Notes: generated by a model not told the origin, from the letters alone. DNA of 28,053 nt from Pseudomonadota bacterium (GCA_023424475.1 JAFADX010000132.1:1-28053), one strand, 5' to 3'. Positions 14,614-21,481 are shown, counted from the stretch's first letter. Made by a program: numbers and translations.

Positions 14614-15600
14614 ATGCCCAGTGACGCCCTCGAAACCACCATCTCCGCCGAGGAGCAGGACGCCATCCGCGCACGGATCCGCCAGGTCATGGCGACGCGC
14701 GGCATGGCGCAGACAGATGTCAGCCGCCAGATCGGCATCCCGCACGGGACATTCAGCCCCTGGCTGACCGGCAAGTACGGCGGGCGCACCAGCCCGATCG
14801 CCGAACAGGCCCTCAAATGGCTGAACACGCTCGATGCCGCGGAGCGCACCAGCATCTTCGCACCGCGCGTGCCGGCCTTCGTCGCGACGCGCACCGGGCG
14901 GGAGATCTTCGACGCGCTTGAGCATGCGCAGCACATGCCGGAGTTCGTGGTCGTCACCGGCGCGCCCGGTGTCGGCAAGACGTCGGCGGCCAAGGCGTAC
15001 AAGGCACGTTCCAGCAACGTGTGGATGGTCACCGCCGAGCCGGCCATGTCCACGCCCCGCGGCCTCCTCGACGAACTGGGCGATGCGGTCGGCGTGCAGG
15101 AACGCGGCCTTTCCTCGCATCGCCTGTCGCGTGCCGTCGCGCGCCGCATGACGGGCACCGGCGGCCTGGTGCTGATCGACGAGGGCCAGCACCTGCCGAG
15201 CCAGGTGCTCGACCAGCTGCGCGTGCTCTATGACCTCGCCGGCATCGGCATCGCGCTGATGGGCAACGAGACGATCTTCGCGCGGCTCGAGGGCGGCACC
15301 CGCGCCGCGCAGTACGCGCAGTTGTTTTCCCGCGTCGGCATGCGGGTGCAGCGGCCGCGCCCGCTGAAGGACGATATCGACGCGCTGCTGACCGCCTGGG
15401 GCGTGGAAGGCAAGCGTGAACGGACGCTGATGCACGCTGTTGCGCGGAAGCCCGGCGCGCTGCGGAACCTCACGAAATGCCTGCAGCTCGCGCACATGAC
15501 CGCCGGCGGCGAGGGCGCGGAGGCGATGGATGAGACGCACATCCTGATGGCGGCCAAGCGGCTCGGCATCGACGTGCAGCCGCAGGCGGTGGCCGAGTGA
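14614..15600 (+). CDS. MuB-type AAA+ target-selection ATPase
   Basis: A 328-residue protein 39 nt after MuA, with AGAGAGAG as ribosome site. An N-terminal lambda-repressor-like helix-turn-helix spans about residues 18-70 (GMAQTDVSRQIGIPHGTFS), as in MuB. The AAA+ core has Walker A GAPGVGKT (116-123), Walker B LVLIDEGQHL (185-194) and sensor I IALMGNE. The C-terminal helical domain includes RKPGALRNLTKCL. MuB binds DNA with ATP, delivers target DNA to MuA and gives target immunity. It overlaps the next gene as TGATG. Confidence 0.95.
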   Translation: MPSDALETTISAEEQDAIRARIRQVMATRGMAQTDVSRQIGIPHGTFSPWLTGKYGGRTSPIAEQALKWLNTLDAAERTSIFAPRVPAFVATRTGREIFDALEHAQHMPEFVVVTGAPGVGKTSAAKAYKARSSNVWMVTAEPAMSTPRGLLDELGDAVGVQERGLSSHRLSRAVARRMTGTGGLVLIDEGQHLPSQVLDQLRVLYDLAGIGIALMGNETIFARLEGGTRAAQYAQLFSRVGMRVQRPRPLKDDIDALLTAWGVEGKRERTLMHAVARKPGALRNLTKCLQLAHMTAGGEGAEAMDETHILMAAKRLGIDVQPQAVAE

Positions 15601-15893
15601 TGCCCGAGCAGATGGATGGCCCGCTCGACGGCCGCGGCCTGCCGCTGATCGGGCAGGACGCGGCGCGCGAGCTGCTCGCGGTGCTGCAGGATGCCCGCGG
15701 GATCATCGCCGAGGATCGCGACGCCTACCTCGACGGTGTCGCCCTCCACACTGTCAACGGCCCCGACCCCTCGAGCCTCGACGCGCACGAGGCGTCGATC
15801 CTGGCGGGCTATGACGAGCTGCTCGCGCGCATCGATGCCGTTGTGGATCCGCTGCTGCCGAGACAGCGCCTCAGCCGAGCGGAGGGCCGCTGA
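15600..15893 (+). CDS. Hypothetical early phage protein
   Basis: A 97-residue acidic, helical protein. The ATG at 15600 overlaps the MuB stop (TGATG). Readable segments are DAARELLAVLQDARGIIAED and ASILAGYDELLARIDAVVDPLLP. No signal peptide, membrane segment or known motif is seen. Position directly after MuB suggests an early lytic accessory role. Not recognised. Confidence 0.7.
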   Translation: MPEQMDGPLDGRGLPLIGQDAARELLAVLQDARGIIAEDRDAYLDGVALHTVNGPDPSSLDAHEASILAGYDELLARIDAVVDPLLPRQRLSRAEGR

Positions 15894-15894
15894 G

Positions 15895-16170
15895 ATGGCG
15901 ATGCTCTCGTGCGACCGCCGCGGCGTCATCCGTATCGGGGATGACGCACCTCGCGGTGACCTGGTGTTGGCCTCAGCCACCCGGCCGGAGCGGCTGATGA
16001 AGGCGGTCCAGGCCATCGCCCGCCACGGCTACGACAACGCCACCTGGCTCGTGCCGGGGGTGCCGGAGGCCGACAACGACGACGCGGCGATGGAGGCCGT
16101 GGTGGCCTTCCAGGAGCGCCTCCATCGCCATCTGCGCCGGCATCCCGATCGTAGCGGAGGTCGGGCATGA
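15895..16170 (+). CDS. Hypothetical early phage protein
   Basis: A 91-residue protein, ATG 15895 with GGAGG about 9 nt upstream and its stop overlapping the next ATG. It begins with short strands (CDRRGVIRIGDDAPRGDLVL), then a helix ERLMKAVQAIARHGY, NATWLVPGVPEADND and a C-terminal basic helix rich in His and Arg. Small alpha/beta fold; not recognised. Confidence 0.7.
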   Translation: MAMLSCDRRGVIRIGDDAPRGDLVLASATRPERLMKAVQAIARHGYDNATWLVPGVPEADNDDAAMEAVVAFQERLHRHLRRHPDRSGGRA

Positions 16171-16604
16171 CACCCGATCTCCACCGTCGGCGCGAGCAGG
16201 CTTTGACCCAGGAGATCGATGACCTCCGGAGCCAGGTCGCCCACCTGCGGAAGCAGATCGAGGCCGGGCCTGTCATCATTGCCCAGCCGACCATTCGCCG
16301 GCTGGTCCAGGCTGCAGCTGCGGAGTTCGGCATCACGCCGATGCAGCTGCTGTCCTACCGGCGTGCACGCGCCTACGTCGTGCCGCGTCACGTCGTGATG
16401 CACATCGCGATCGTGCGCATGGGCCATAGCCTGGCGCGCGTCGGCCGCGTGCTGGGCCGCGATCACAGCACCGTCTTCCATGGCCTCCACGTCATGGCGG
16501 CGCGCGTCGCCGCCGACCCCGCCTTCGCCGCCCGCGTCGAGCGTGTGGCGCAGGCCGCCATCCCTGCAACCCCAGAGGAGATCACCGATGCCGACGCCGG
16601 CTGA
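16167..16604 (+). CDS. Orphan DnaA domain-IV protein (origin-binding fold without AAA+ domain)
   Basis: A 145-residue protein. Residues 5-33 form a charged helix, probably a coiled coil (REQALTQEIDDLRSQVAHL). Residues about 43-125 match DnaA domain IV: IRRLVQAAAAEFGITPMQLL, the basic loop SYRRARAYVVPRH and the diagnostic RDHSTVFHG (residues 98-106; RDHTTVLHA in E. coli DnaA). The arginines and the D-H-S/T set that contact the DnaA box are kept. No ATPase domain is present. It probably binds DnaA-box-like DNA and may compete with, or recruit to, host origins or the phage genome. The ATG overlaps the upstream stop; the next gene starts inside its 3' end. The family assignment is strong; the role is inferred. 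Confidence 0.85.
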   Translation: MTPDLHRRREQALTQEIDDLRSQVAHLRKQIEAGPVIIAQPTIRRLVQAAAAEFGITPMQLLSYRRARAYVVPRHVVMHIAIVRMGHSLARVGRVLGRDHSTVFHGLHVMAARVAADPAFAARVERVAQAAIPATPEEITDADAG

Positions 16605-16851
16605 GGACGACACCGAGGTCGGCGGCATCGCCGCGGACCGGCTGCGCTCGATCATCGAGCGGGTGGAGCGTCTCGAGGAGGAGAAGAAGGCGCTCTCCTC
16701 CGACATCAAGGACATCCTGGCCGAGGCGAAGTCCGCCGGCTTCGAGGTCAAGGTGATCCGCCAGATCATCCGTCAACGGAAGCAGGAGCCCGCGGAGGTC
16801 GAGGAGCAGGACACGCTGCTCGACCTGTATCGCCGCGCGCTCGGGATGTGA
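16588..16851 (+). CDS. GapR-family DNA-binding protein (DUF2312)
   Basis: An 87-residue protein starting at ATG 16588 with AGGAG upstream, overlapping the previous gene by 17 nt. It matches GapR over nearly its whole length: RLRSIIERVERLEEEKKAL, then IKDILAEAKSAGFEVKVIRQ, IIRQRKQ and the end LLDLYRRALGM. Caulobacter GapR is a nucleoid-associated protein that encircles overtwisted DNA, helps gyrase and topoisomerase IV, and is needed for normal replication. The phage copy is full length. It may relieve positive supercoils in front of transposition forks. Placement next to the DnaA-like gene points to a replication role, which is inference. Confidence 0.9.
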   Translation: MPTPAEDDTEVGGIAADRLRSIIERVERLEEEKKALSSDIKDILAEAKSAGFEVKVIRQIIRQRKQEPAEVEEQDTLLDLYRRALGM

Positions 16852-16865
16852 GGGAGCACAGCACC

Positions 16866-17492
16866 ATGACCAGCATCACCACGCCCGCCGTCCCGGAGGG
16901 CTTCCTGCAGGACGCGGCCGGCCGCCTCGTTCCCATCGCGAACATCAAGCCTGAGCATCTCCTCGAGGACGAGATGGTGCGCGAGCTGCACGCCGAGGCC
17001 GAGGTGGTCCGGCATGCCTTGGCCAGCTTCAAGGCGGGTGCCTTCTCGCGGGTCCGCGCCTTCATGGAGCTCCTCGCCCAGCAGTACGGCAGCACCCGTG
17101 GCGGTGCGAAGGGCAATGTCCGCTTCACGAGCTTCGACGGCACCCTGTCCGTCCAGCTGGCGGTCGGCGAACACATCGGCTTCGGGCCGGAGCTGCAGGT
17201 CGCGAAAGCGTTGGTCGACGACTGCCTGCGCAGCTGGACCGAGGGCGCGAACGACAACCTCCGCGCCATCGTCAACGACGCCTTCCAGGTCGACAAGGAG
17301 GGCAAGGTCAACGCCGATCGCATCCTCTCGCTGCGCCGCCTCGCGATCACGGACGAGACCTGGCAGCGCGCCATGGCGGCGATCGGCGACGCCGTGCGCA
17401 CCACGCGCAGCAAGGAATACATCCGCTTCCATGTGCGCGAGACGCCCGAGAAGGATCCGGCGCTCGTCCCACTCGATATCGCGAGGGTTTGA
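16866..17492 (+). CDS. DUF3164 family Mu-like phage protein
   Basis: A 208-residue protein. I choose ATG 16866, preceded by GAGGGAG; an in-frame GTG at 16848 would give a GTGA overlap and six more codons. It starts PAVPEGFLQDAAGRLVPI and continues IKPEHLLEDEMVRELHAEA, both typical of DUF3164. The middle KGNVRFTSFDGTLSVQLAV and C-terminal RTTRSKEYIRFHVRE are further family marks. DUF3164 proteins are found in the early region of many Mu-like phages; no biochemical role is known to me. No membrane segment. Confidence 0.88.
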   Translation: MTSITTPAVPEGFLQDAAGRLVPIANIKPEHLLEDEMVRELHAEAEVVRHALASFKAGAFSRVRAFMELLAQQYGSTRGGAKGNVRFTSFDGTLSVQLAVGEHIGFGPELQVAKALVDDCLRSWTEGANDNLRAIVNDAFQVDKEGKVNADRILSLRRLAITDETWQRAMAAIGDAVRTTRSKEYIRFHVRETPEKDPALVPLDIARV

Positions 17493-17495
17493 GCC

Positions 17496-17987
17496 ATGAG
17501 CTGGGAAACCCTGGGCGGAGCGCCGCGGCACCGCACTGCCGACGAACCTGTCACCGTCGCCACAAGCGCCGGCACCGGGCGCCTGCGGCCAAAGCTCTAT
17601 ATCGCTCTGCGGCTGCCCCTGTTGCCCGCTCTGCCGTTCTTGCAGCGTGGCGCGACGTGCGACGTGCTGTTCGGACGCGGCGAGAACGCCGGCCGGCTGC
17701 GCATCGTTGCGGGCAGGACGTCGATGATCGGCGCGACCGGGCGTGGCGCCGCCACGACGACGACCGCTCTGATCCACCTGACCTGCCCCAACGGCATCAA
17801 GCCCGCGAAGCGTCCCCCCGAGTCCGTCGCGTTCACGCATGGCGCCGACTGGTTCGAGATCGCGCTTCCCGACTGGGCGATCGCCGTGGAGCGCGTCACG
17901 ACGCCCGCGCCGCCCGCCGGCCGCACCAGCATCATGGACCGCGTGCCCGATCCCGCCGCCGAACTGCGCGGGAGGGCTGGCCGATGA
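17496..17987 (+). CDS. Hypothetical early phage protein
   Basis: A 163-residue protein beginning MSWETLGGAP 3 nt after the previous stop. It appears beta-rich: YIALRLPLLPALPFLQRG, then CDVLFGRGENAGRLRIVAG, LIHLTCPNGIKPA and WFEIALPDWA. Not recognised. The C-terminal 25 residues are proline-rich and likely disordered. The stop overlaps the next start (ATGA). Confidence 0.75.
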   Translation: MSWETLGGAPRHRTADEPVTVATSAGTGRLRPKLYIALRLPLLPALPFLQRGATCDVLFGRGENAGRLRIVAGRTSMIGATGRGAATTTTALIHLTCPNGIKPAKRPPESVAFTHGADWFEIALPDWAIAVERVTTPAPPAGRTSIMDRVPDPAAELRGRAGR

Positions 17988-18190
17988 CGCCCCCGACCCT
18001 TGACCAGCTGATCCGCCGGATCGTCGGTGCGGCCGTGGATGCCGGCGCCAGCGCCGCGGGCCGCCCTGCCGCCGACCGCGCCAAGGTCCGGCAGGACCAG
18101 GTGGAGTACGCCGTCGCGGTCCTCAAGGATCGCGCCGAGGCCGAGGTCGCCCGCCAGGTCGAGGAGCAGTCCGCATGCGCCGCTGGCTGA
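17984..18190 (+). CDS. Small hypothetical phage protein
   Basis: A 68-residue protein with GGAGGG upstream of ATG 17984 and coupling on the 5' side (ATGA). It is helical and alanine-rich: TLDQLIRRIVGAAVDAGA and EYAVAVLKDRAEAEVARQVE. No family recognised. Its last 16 bases overlap the start of the nuclease gene. Confidence 0.65.
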   Translation: MTPPTLDQLIRRIVGAAVDAGASAAGRPAADRAKVRQDQVEYAVAVLKDRAEAEVARQVEEQSACAAG

Positions 18191-18567
18191 TCCCGGCCCT
18201 GGCCGTCGCCGGCCTGGTTGCCGTCGCACCGCCCGCCGCGCCGCAGCCGGCGCCCGAGCTCCGCGTCATCGACGGCGACACCATCGCCTATCGCGGGCAG
18301 ACCATCCGCATCCGCGGCCTCGACGCGCCGGAGATGCACGGCCAGTGCGAGAGCGAGATCCGCCGCGCGCACCAGGCGCGCGATCGCCTGGCCGAACTGC
18401 TGGCCGGCGGGCTGCGCATCTATCCGCATGGTCGGGACCGCTATCGCCGCGTGCTCGCGGTGGTGCGCGATGCGCGCGGCCGCGATGTCGCGCGGGTGCT
18501 GATCACCGAGGGCCTGGCACGGCCCTACAATGGGCGCGGCCAGCGCCAGGGGTGGTGCCATGGCTGA
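18175..18567 (+). CDS. Exported staphylococcal-nuclease-like (SNase/thermonuclease) protein
   Basis: A 130-residue protein. MRRWLIPALAVAGLVAVAPP is a Sec-type signal peptide with likely cleavage after the alanine/proline stretch near residue 22-25. The mature part is a minimal OB-fold SNase domain. LRVIDGDTI gives the calcium-binding D, IRIRGLDAPEM the catalytic R, D and E, and GRDRYRRVLAVVRD the second arginine region. The end LITEGLARPYN matches the family. It should cut DNA or RNA in the periplasm or outside the cell. It begins inside the previous gene and overlaps the next by 8 nt, so it is expressed with the early lytic genes. A secreted nuclease in this place is unusual. Confidence 0.88.
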   Translation: MRRWLIPALAVAGLVAVAPPAAPQPAPELRVIDGDTIAYRGQTIRIRGLDAPEMHGQCESEIRRAHQARDRLAELLAGGLRIYPHGRDRYRRVLAVVRDARGRDVARVLITEGLARPYNGRGQRQGWCHG

Positions 18568-19261
18568 CGATCGCGAAGCCCTGAAGGCGCGGATCCGCGC
18601 CCTGCTGTCCCGCACCACGACGCGCGGCTGCACCGAGGCCGAGGCGCTGGCCGCCATCGCCAAGGCGCAGCAGCTGATGGCCGAGCACGGCCTGACGCAG
18701 GACAGCGTCGAAACGGGCCGCGCGGTCGTCGGCCTCGGCCGACGTCAGCGCCGAGACCACGACATCCTCTGGGGCGCGGTCGCCTATGTGTGCCGGTGCC
18801 GCAGCTTCCGCCGGGTCGGTGGGCCGGAGATCCTCGTCGTCTATGTCGGGCGCCAGCCATGGCCCGACGTTGCGGCCTGGATGCACGAGGTGGTTGCGGG
18901 TGCGATCGCGCGCGCCTCCCGCGAGTTCGGGAAGAGTGCGGAGGCCAAACGCCGCCGCACCACGCGCACCCGCAATGAGGCGCGAAAGGCGTTCATGGCC
19001 GGCTTCATCGCGGGCCTGTATCGCAGCATCGCGGCGTTGGTCGGCGAGCATGACGCCCAGGGCAAGGCGGACCTCGAATTCGCCGAGGAAGCGTTGAAGG
19101 CGGAGGGGCCAATGGCGTCGGCGAAGATGCCCAAGCTCTTCTCCGGCGGTGCACGCTATGACGATGCACGCTCGGCCGGCCATCGCGCGGGGCGCGAGAC
19201 GAAGGTGACCTGGGGTGTCGGGGGCGACCAGGCGCTCCGCGCGATCGGACACGACGGCTGA
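18560..19261 (+). CDS. DUF2786 domain protein
   Basis: A 233-residue protein from ATG 18560. The N-terminal 45 residues match DUF2786: LKARIRALLSRTTTRGCTEA then EALAAIAKAQQLMAEHGL. The rest contains a strand-rich part (YVCRCRSFRRVGGPEILVVYVG), basic helices (AKRRRTTRTRNEARKAFM) and a metal- or substrate-binding-like end. Members are common in phages and plasmids; function unknown. The stop forms TGATG with the next gene. Confidence 0.85.
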   Translation: MADDREALKARIRALLSRTTTRGCTEAEALAAIAKAQQLMAEHGLTQDSVETGRAVVGLGRRQRRDHDILWGAVAYVCRCRSFRRVGGPEILVVYVGRQPWPDVAAWMHEVVAGAIARASREFGKSAEAKRRRTTRTRNEARKAFMAGFIAGLYRSIAALVGEHDAQGKADLEFAEEALKAEGPMASAKMPKLFSGGARYDDARSAGHRAGRETKVTWGVGGDQALRAIGHDG

Positions 19262-19374
19262 TGCCCGCCCCGGCCCCGCATCCCCGCTTCTGGCTCGGCG
19301 TCACCGTCGCCCTCCTGCTGAGCGTGCCGCTGTGGGCCGGCCTCGTCTTCGCGGTCCGACAGGTGCTGCCATGA
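19261..19374 (+). CDS. Small single-span membrane protein
   Basis: A 37-residue protein with start and stop both overlapping neighbours (TGATG and ATGA). It consists of a short proline-rich N-terminus (MPAPAPHPRF) and one hydrophobic helix from about residue 11 to 32 (WLGVTVALLLSVPLWAGLVF). The coupling makes it likely translated. Not recognised. Confidence 0.6.
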   Translation: MPAPAPHPRFWLGVTVALLLSVPLWAGLVFAVRQVLP

Positions 19375-19931
19375 CCGCACTCGTGCCCGGTTTCGTCCCG
19401 GACCTCGCGGCCATCTACCGCCTGCTGCTGCGGCTCGAGGACGGGGAGCGTGCTTCCCGCACCCTCGACGCCGATGTCTTCGAGGCGCTGGGCTGGCGCG
19501 TGCTGCGCGACCGCGCGCTGGTGCTCAGCCCGCTGTCCCGCACGGCGCTGCCGCTGCCGCGCGCCAGCCGCCGCGTCGACTGCGCGGCCCTTGTCGTGCC
19601 GCCGCGCTGGGATTGGTCCGCCGGCATGCGCGCCGGCAAGGCGACTGCCTGGTGCCGCAGTCCACACCCCGAGGGCCACCCCGAGCTGCTCTGGTTCGAA
19701 GCGTCGGTTTCAGTCGGGCTTGGTCCGGTCGGTTCCGTCGTCCCCGCGCTTGCGCTGCTCAAGGCCGGCCTGCACGCGCAGCGCGCCCTGCTGCTGCGCG
19801 CCAGCGAGGCCGCCTGCGCCATCCCCGCCGACCGCTGGGCCTGCACCTGCGGGTGGGTCGGCCCGCAGGACGCCGCGCGCGCCGGCGCCTGCCCCGACTG
19901 CCATCGCCCCATCCATGAGGCCGCCGCATGA
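19371..19931 (+). CDS. Phage protein with C-terminal zinc ribbon
   Basis: A 186-residue protein. The N-terminal part (LLLRLEDGERASRTLDADVF, then EALGWRV) and the later AWCRSPHPEGHPELLWFEA with ALALLKAGLHAQRAL resemble small phage alpha-beta-alpha sandwich proteins of unknown role. The C-terminus has four cysteines (158, 160, 174, 177; CTCGWVG and CPDCHRPI), a probable zinc ribbon. It may bind nucleic acid or protein. It overlaps the previous and following genes by 4 nt. Confidence 0.75.
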   Translation: MTALVPGFVPDLAAIYRLLLRLEDGERASRTLDADVFEALGWRVLRDRALVLSPLSRTALPLPRASRRVDCAALVVPPRWDWSAGMRAGKATAWCRSPHPEGHPELLWFEASVSVGLGPVGSVVPALALLKAGLHAQRALLLRASEAACAIPADRWACTCGWVGPQDAARAGACPDCHRPIHEAAA

Positions 19932-20473
19932 GCCAGCGCAGACTGTTCCCGAAAGATGGTCTTCCGCGCGGCCTAAGAGCCGATTTCGACGCCTTCTGGA
20001 AGGCCTATCCGCCGCGCCGCCCGAACCCGCGTGTGCTGGCCGAGGCCGCCTTCGCCGCCGCCGTGCGCAACGGCGCGGACCCCGAGGCGCTGGTCCGCGC
20101 GGCCGACGCCTACCACGCCGAAGTTCGCAAGCAGGGCATCGGGCAGGAATTCGTCGTCCACGCCGCGACCTTCTTGCGACAGCGGCGGTACGAGGACTAT
20201 CTGCGCGCCCCGGTCGCCGAGGCACCGGCGAAGGCGCGCGAACCAGATCACTACCTCTGGCCTTTCCTGCGCGACCGCATCAGCGCCGCCGATTTCCGCC
20301 TGTGGATGGAGCCGCTGCTGGTGCTCTGGCACAGCGAGGGACATGCCGCGCTGCTGATCGCGCCGACGCGCTTCCACCGGGATTGGCTGCGTCAGCACCA
20401 CGCCGTCGCGCTGAAGGCGGCGCTGCGCGTGCTGCGCCTGGATATCGACGTGAGCGAGGACGTGCAGCCATGA
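19928..20473 (+). CDS. Replication-like phage protein with a DnaA domain-I-like C-terminal half
   Basis: A 181-residue protein in two parts. Residues 19-92 resemble the C-terminal module of phage replication proteins: FDAFWKAYPPRRPNPRVLAE and QEFVVHAATFLRQRRYEDYL. Residues 109-175 resemble DnaA domain I: YLWPFLRDRISAADFRLWME then PL, then LLIAPTRFHRDWLRQHH and LDIDV. Compared with E. coli DnaA, the helicase-contact position E21 is D122 here and F46 is F149; the tryptophan of xxW(I/M)xPL is kept. Domain I of DnaA binds DnaB helicase and DiaA-type partners. A helicase-recruiting or DnaA-decoy role is inferred. The stop overlaps GemA (ATGA). Confidence 0.75.
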   Translation: MSQRRLFPKDGLPRGLRADFDAFWKAYPPRRPNPRVLAEAAFAAAVRNGADPEALVRAADAYHAEVRKQGIGQEFVVHAATFLRQRRYEDYLRAPVAEAPAKAREPDHYLWPFLRDRISAADFRLWMEPLLVLWHSEGHAALLIAPTRFHRDWLRQHHAVALKAALRVLRLDIDVSEDVQP

Positions 20474-20904
20474 AGCCAGCCCCCGACCGCCGCGCCATGA
20501 TCGCGAAGATCCACCTGGCGCGGAAGCAGCTCGCGCTGACCGAGGACAGCTACCGCGATATCCTCCGCCGCATCACCGGCCTGGATAGCGCGGCGGCGAT
20601 GCGCGCGGACCAGCTCGACGCCGTGCTGCGCGAATTCGCCCGCCTCGGCTGGAAGCCGAAGCCGGCCAAGCGCCGCAGCGAGAAGCCGCAGGTGCGGATG
20701 ATCTGGGCCATCTGGAAGGACATCGTCGCGCTGCAGGGCCACGGCGACGACGCCGCGCTGCGCGCCTTCGTCGCGCGCCAGACCAAGACACCCGCGCATC
20801 CGGACGGCATCAGCAGCCCGGAATTCCTCGACGCCGAGATGGGCAACCGCGTGGCCGAGGGCCTGAAGGCCTGGCGCGCGCGGCTGCGCAGGCAGGCCGC
20901 GTGA
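20470..20904 (+). CDS. gemA: GemA / gp16-like regulatory protein (DUF1018)
   Basis: A 144-residue protein. The N-terminal helix-rich block RRAMIAKIHLARKQLALTED and SYRDILRRITGLDSAAAMRA with LDAVLREFARLGWKPK is the DUF1018/GemA signature. The second half has IWAIWKDIVALQGHGDD and FVARQTKT, with a basic end. Mu GemA alters host gene expression and DNA supercoiling during infection. It is coupled to the genes on both sides. Confidence 0.92.
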   Translation: MKPAPDRRAMIAKIHLARKQLALTEDSYRDILRRITGLDSAAAMRADQLDAVLREFARLGWKPKPAKRRSEKPQVRMIWAIWKDIVALQGHGDDAALRAFVARQTKTPAHPDGISSPEFLDAEMGNRVAEGLKAWRARLRRQAA

Positions 20905-21023
20905 TGTCCAGCCGCCGCAGCTGCCGTGCCCGCCGCCTCCGGCGCCGCCTGCGGCGGCTATGGGAACGCCTGCCGCTCGACGTGCAGGCCGTGCTGGCGA
21001 TCGCCCTGGTGCCGCGGCGGTGA
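20904..21023 (+). CDS. Small arginine-rich peptide
   Basis: A 39-residue frame whose ATG overlaps the gemA stop (TGATG). It starts MSSRRSCRARRLRRRLRRLW and ends in a short hydrophobic helix (DVQAVLAIALVPRR). It ends 2 nt before the stop of the convergent gene 21026-21481. Short Arg-rich peptides after gemA occur in related phages as far as I recall. Translation is plausible but not proven; function unknown. Confidence 0.5.
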   Translation: MSSRRSCRARRLRRRLRRLWERLPLDVQAVLAIALVPRR

Positions 21024-21025
21024 TG

Positions 21026-21481
21026 TCAGCGGCGCCCGGATCCGAGGTCGATCTCGTTCACGAGCGCCTGCGCCCGCGCCTGCGCCTGGCTGCGGCTCTG
21101 CGCGTTAAGCCGTCCGCAGTCGAAGCGGACATTGGCCGTGTCGCTGCTGTCGGCCTCCGCATGTCCTTGCGCGACGATGATCAGGCGCCATGCGCAGCTT
21201 TCAACGTGGTTCGCAGCGACCCCCGGGGTCGTTCCGCGCAGCATGAAGGCCACGTTGCGCTGGGCACTGTACTCGCCGGCGAAGGCGCGCCGATAGGAGG
21301 TGATGAAGCCAGTGCGATTGATCTCGCACCACCTGGCGTCGTCTCCGCTGAGATTGGCGCAGCTCATGAGGTGACCTTCTGCCTCCCGCTGAAGGCGCGA
21401 GCCCGCTGCGTTGCGTTGCGCATGCACGAGCGCAGGAGCAGCAATCAGAAGCGCAGCAAGGGCGATCGGGAATGGCCGCAC
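21026..21481 (-). CDS. Exported cysteine-containing protein, candidate moron
   Basis: A 151-residue protein on the opposite strand. The start is GTG (complement 21479-21481) with GGAG 7 nt upstream; longer in-frame starts lack a ribosome site. The N-terminus VRPFPIALAALLIAAPALVH plus AQ is a clear Sec signal peptide, probably cut after AQ or HA. The mature protein has four cysteines (MSCANLSG, RWCEIN, ESCAWR, RFDCGR), which could make two disulfides, and a charged helical C-terminus (LNAQSRSQAQARAQALVNEI). No family is recognised. Located between gemA and mor, against the direction of transcription, it fits a lysogenic-conversion gene acting in the periplasm. Confidence 0.75.
   Translation of the reverse strand: MRPFPIALAALLIAAPALVHAQRNAAGSRLQREAEGHLMSCANLSGDDARWCEINRTGFITSYRRAFAGEYSAQRNVAFMLRGTTPGVAANHVESCAWRLIIVAQGHAEADSSDTANVRFDCGRLNAQSRSQAQARAQALVNEIDLGSGRR

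Noticed and set aside
13237..15540. Long minus-strand open frame opposite MuA and MuB
   Set aside because: Antisense of two confidently identified transposition genes.
15842..15850. TGTGGATCC, resembling a DnaA box (TGTGGATAA) just before the DnaA-like gene
   Set aside because: Only 7 of 9 bases match; several such matches are expected by chance in 28 kb.
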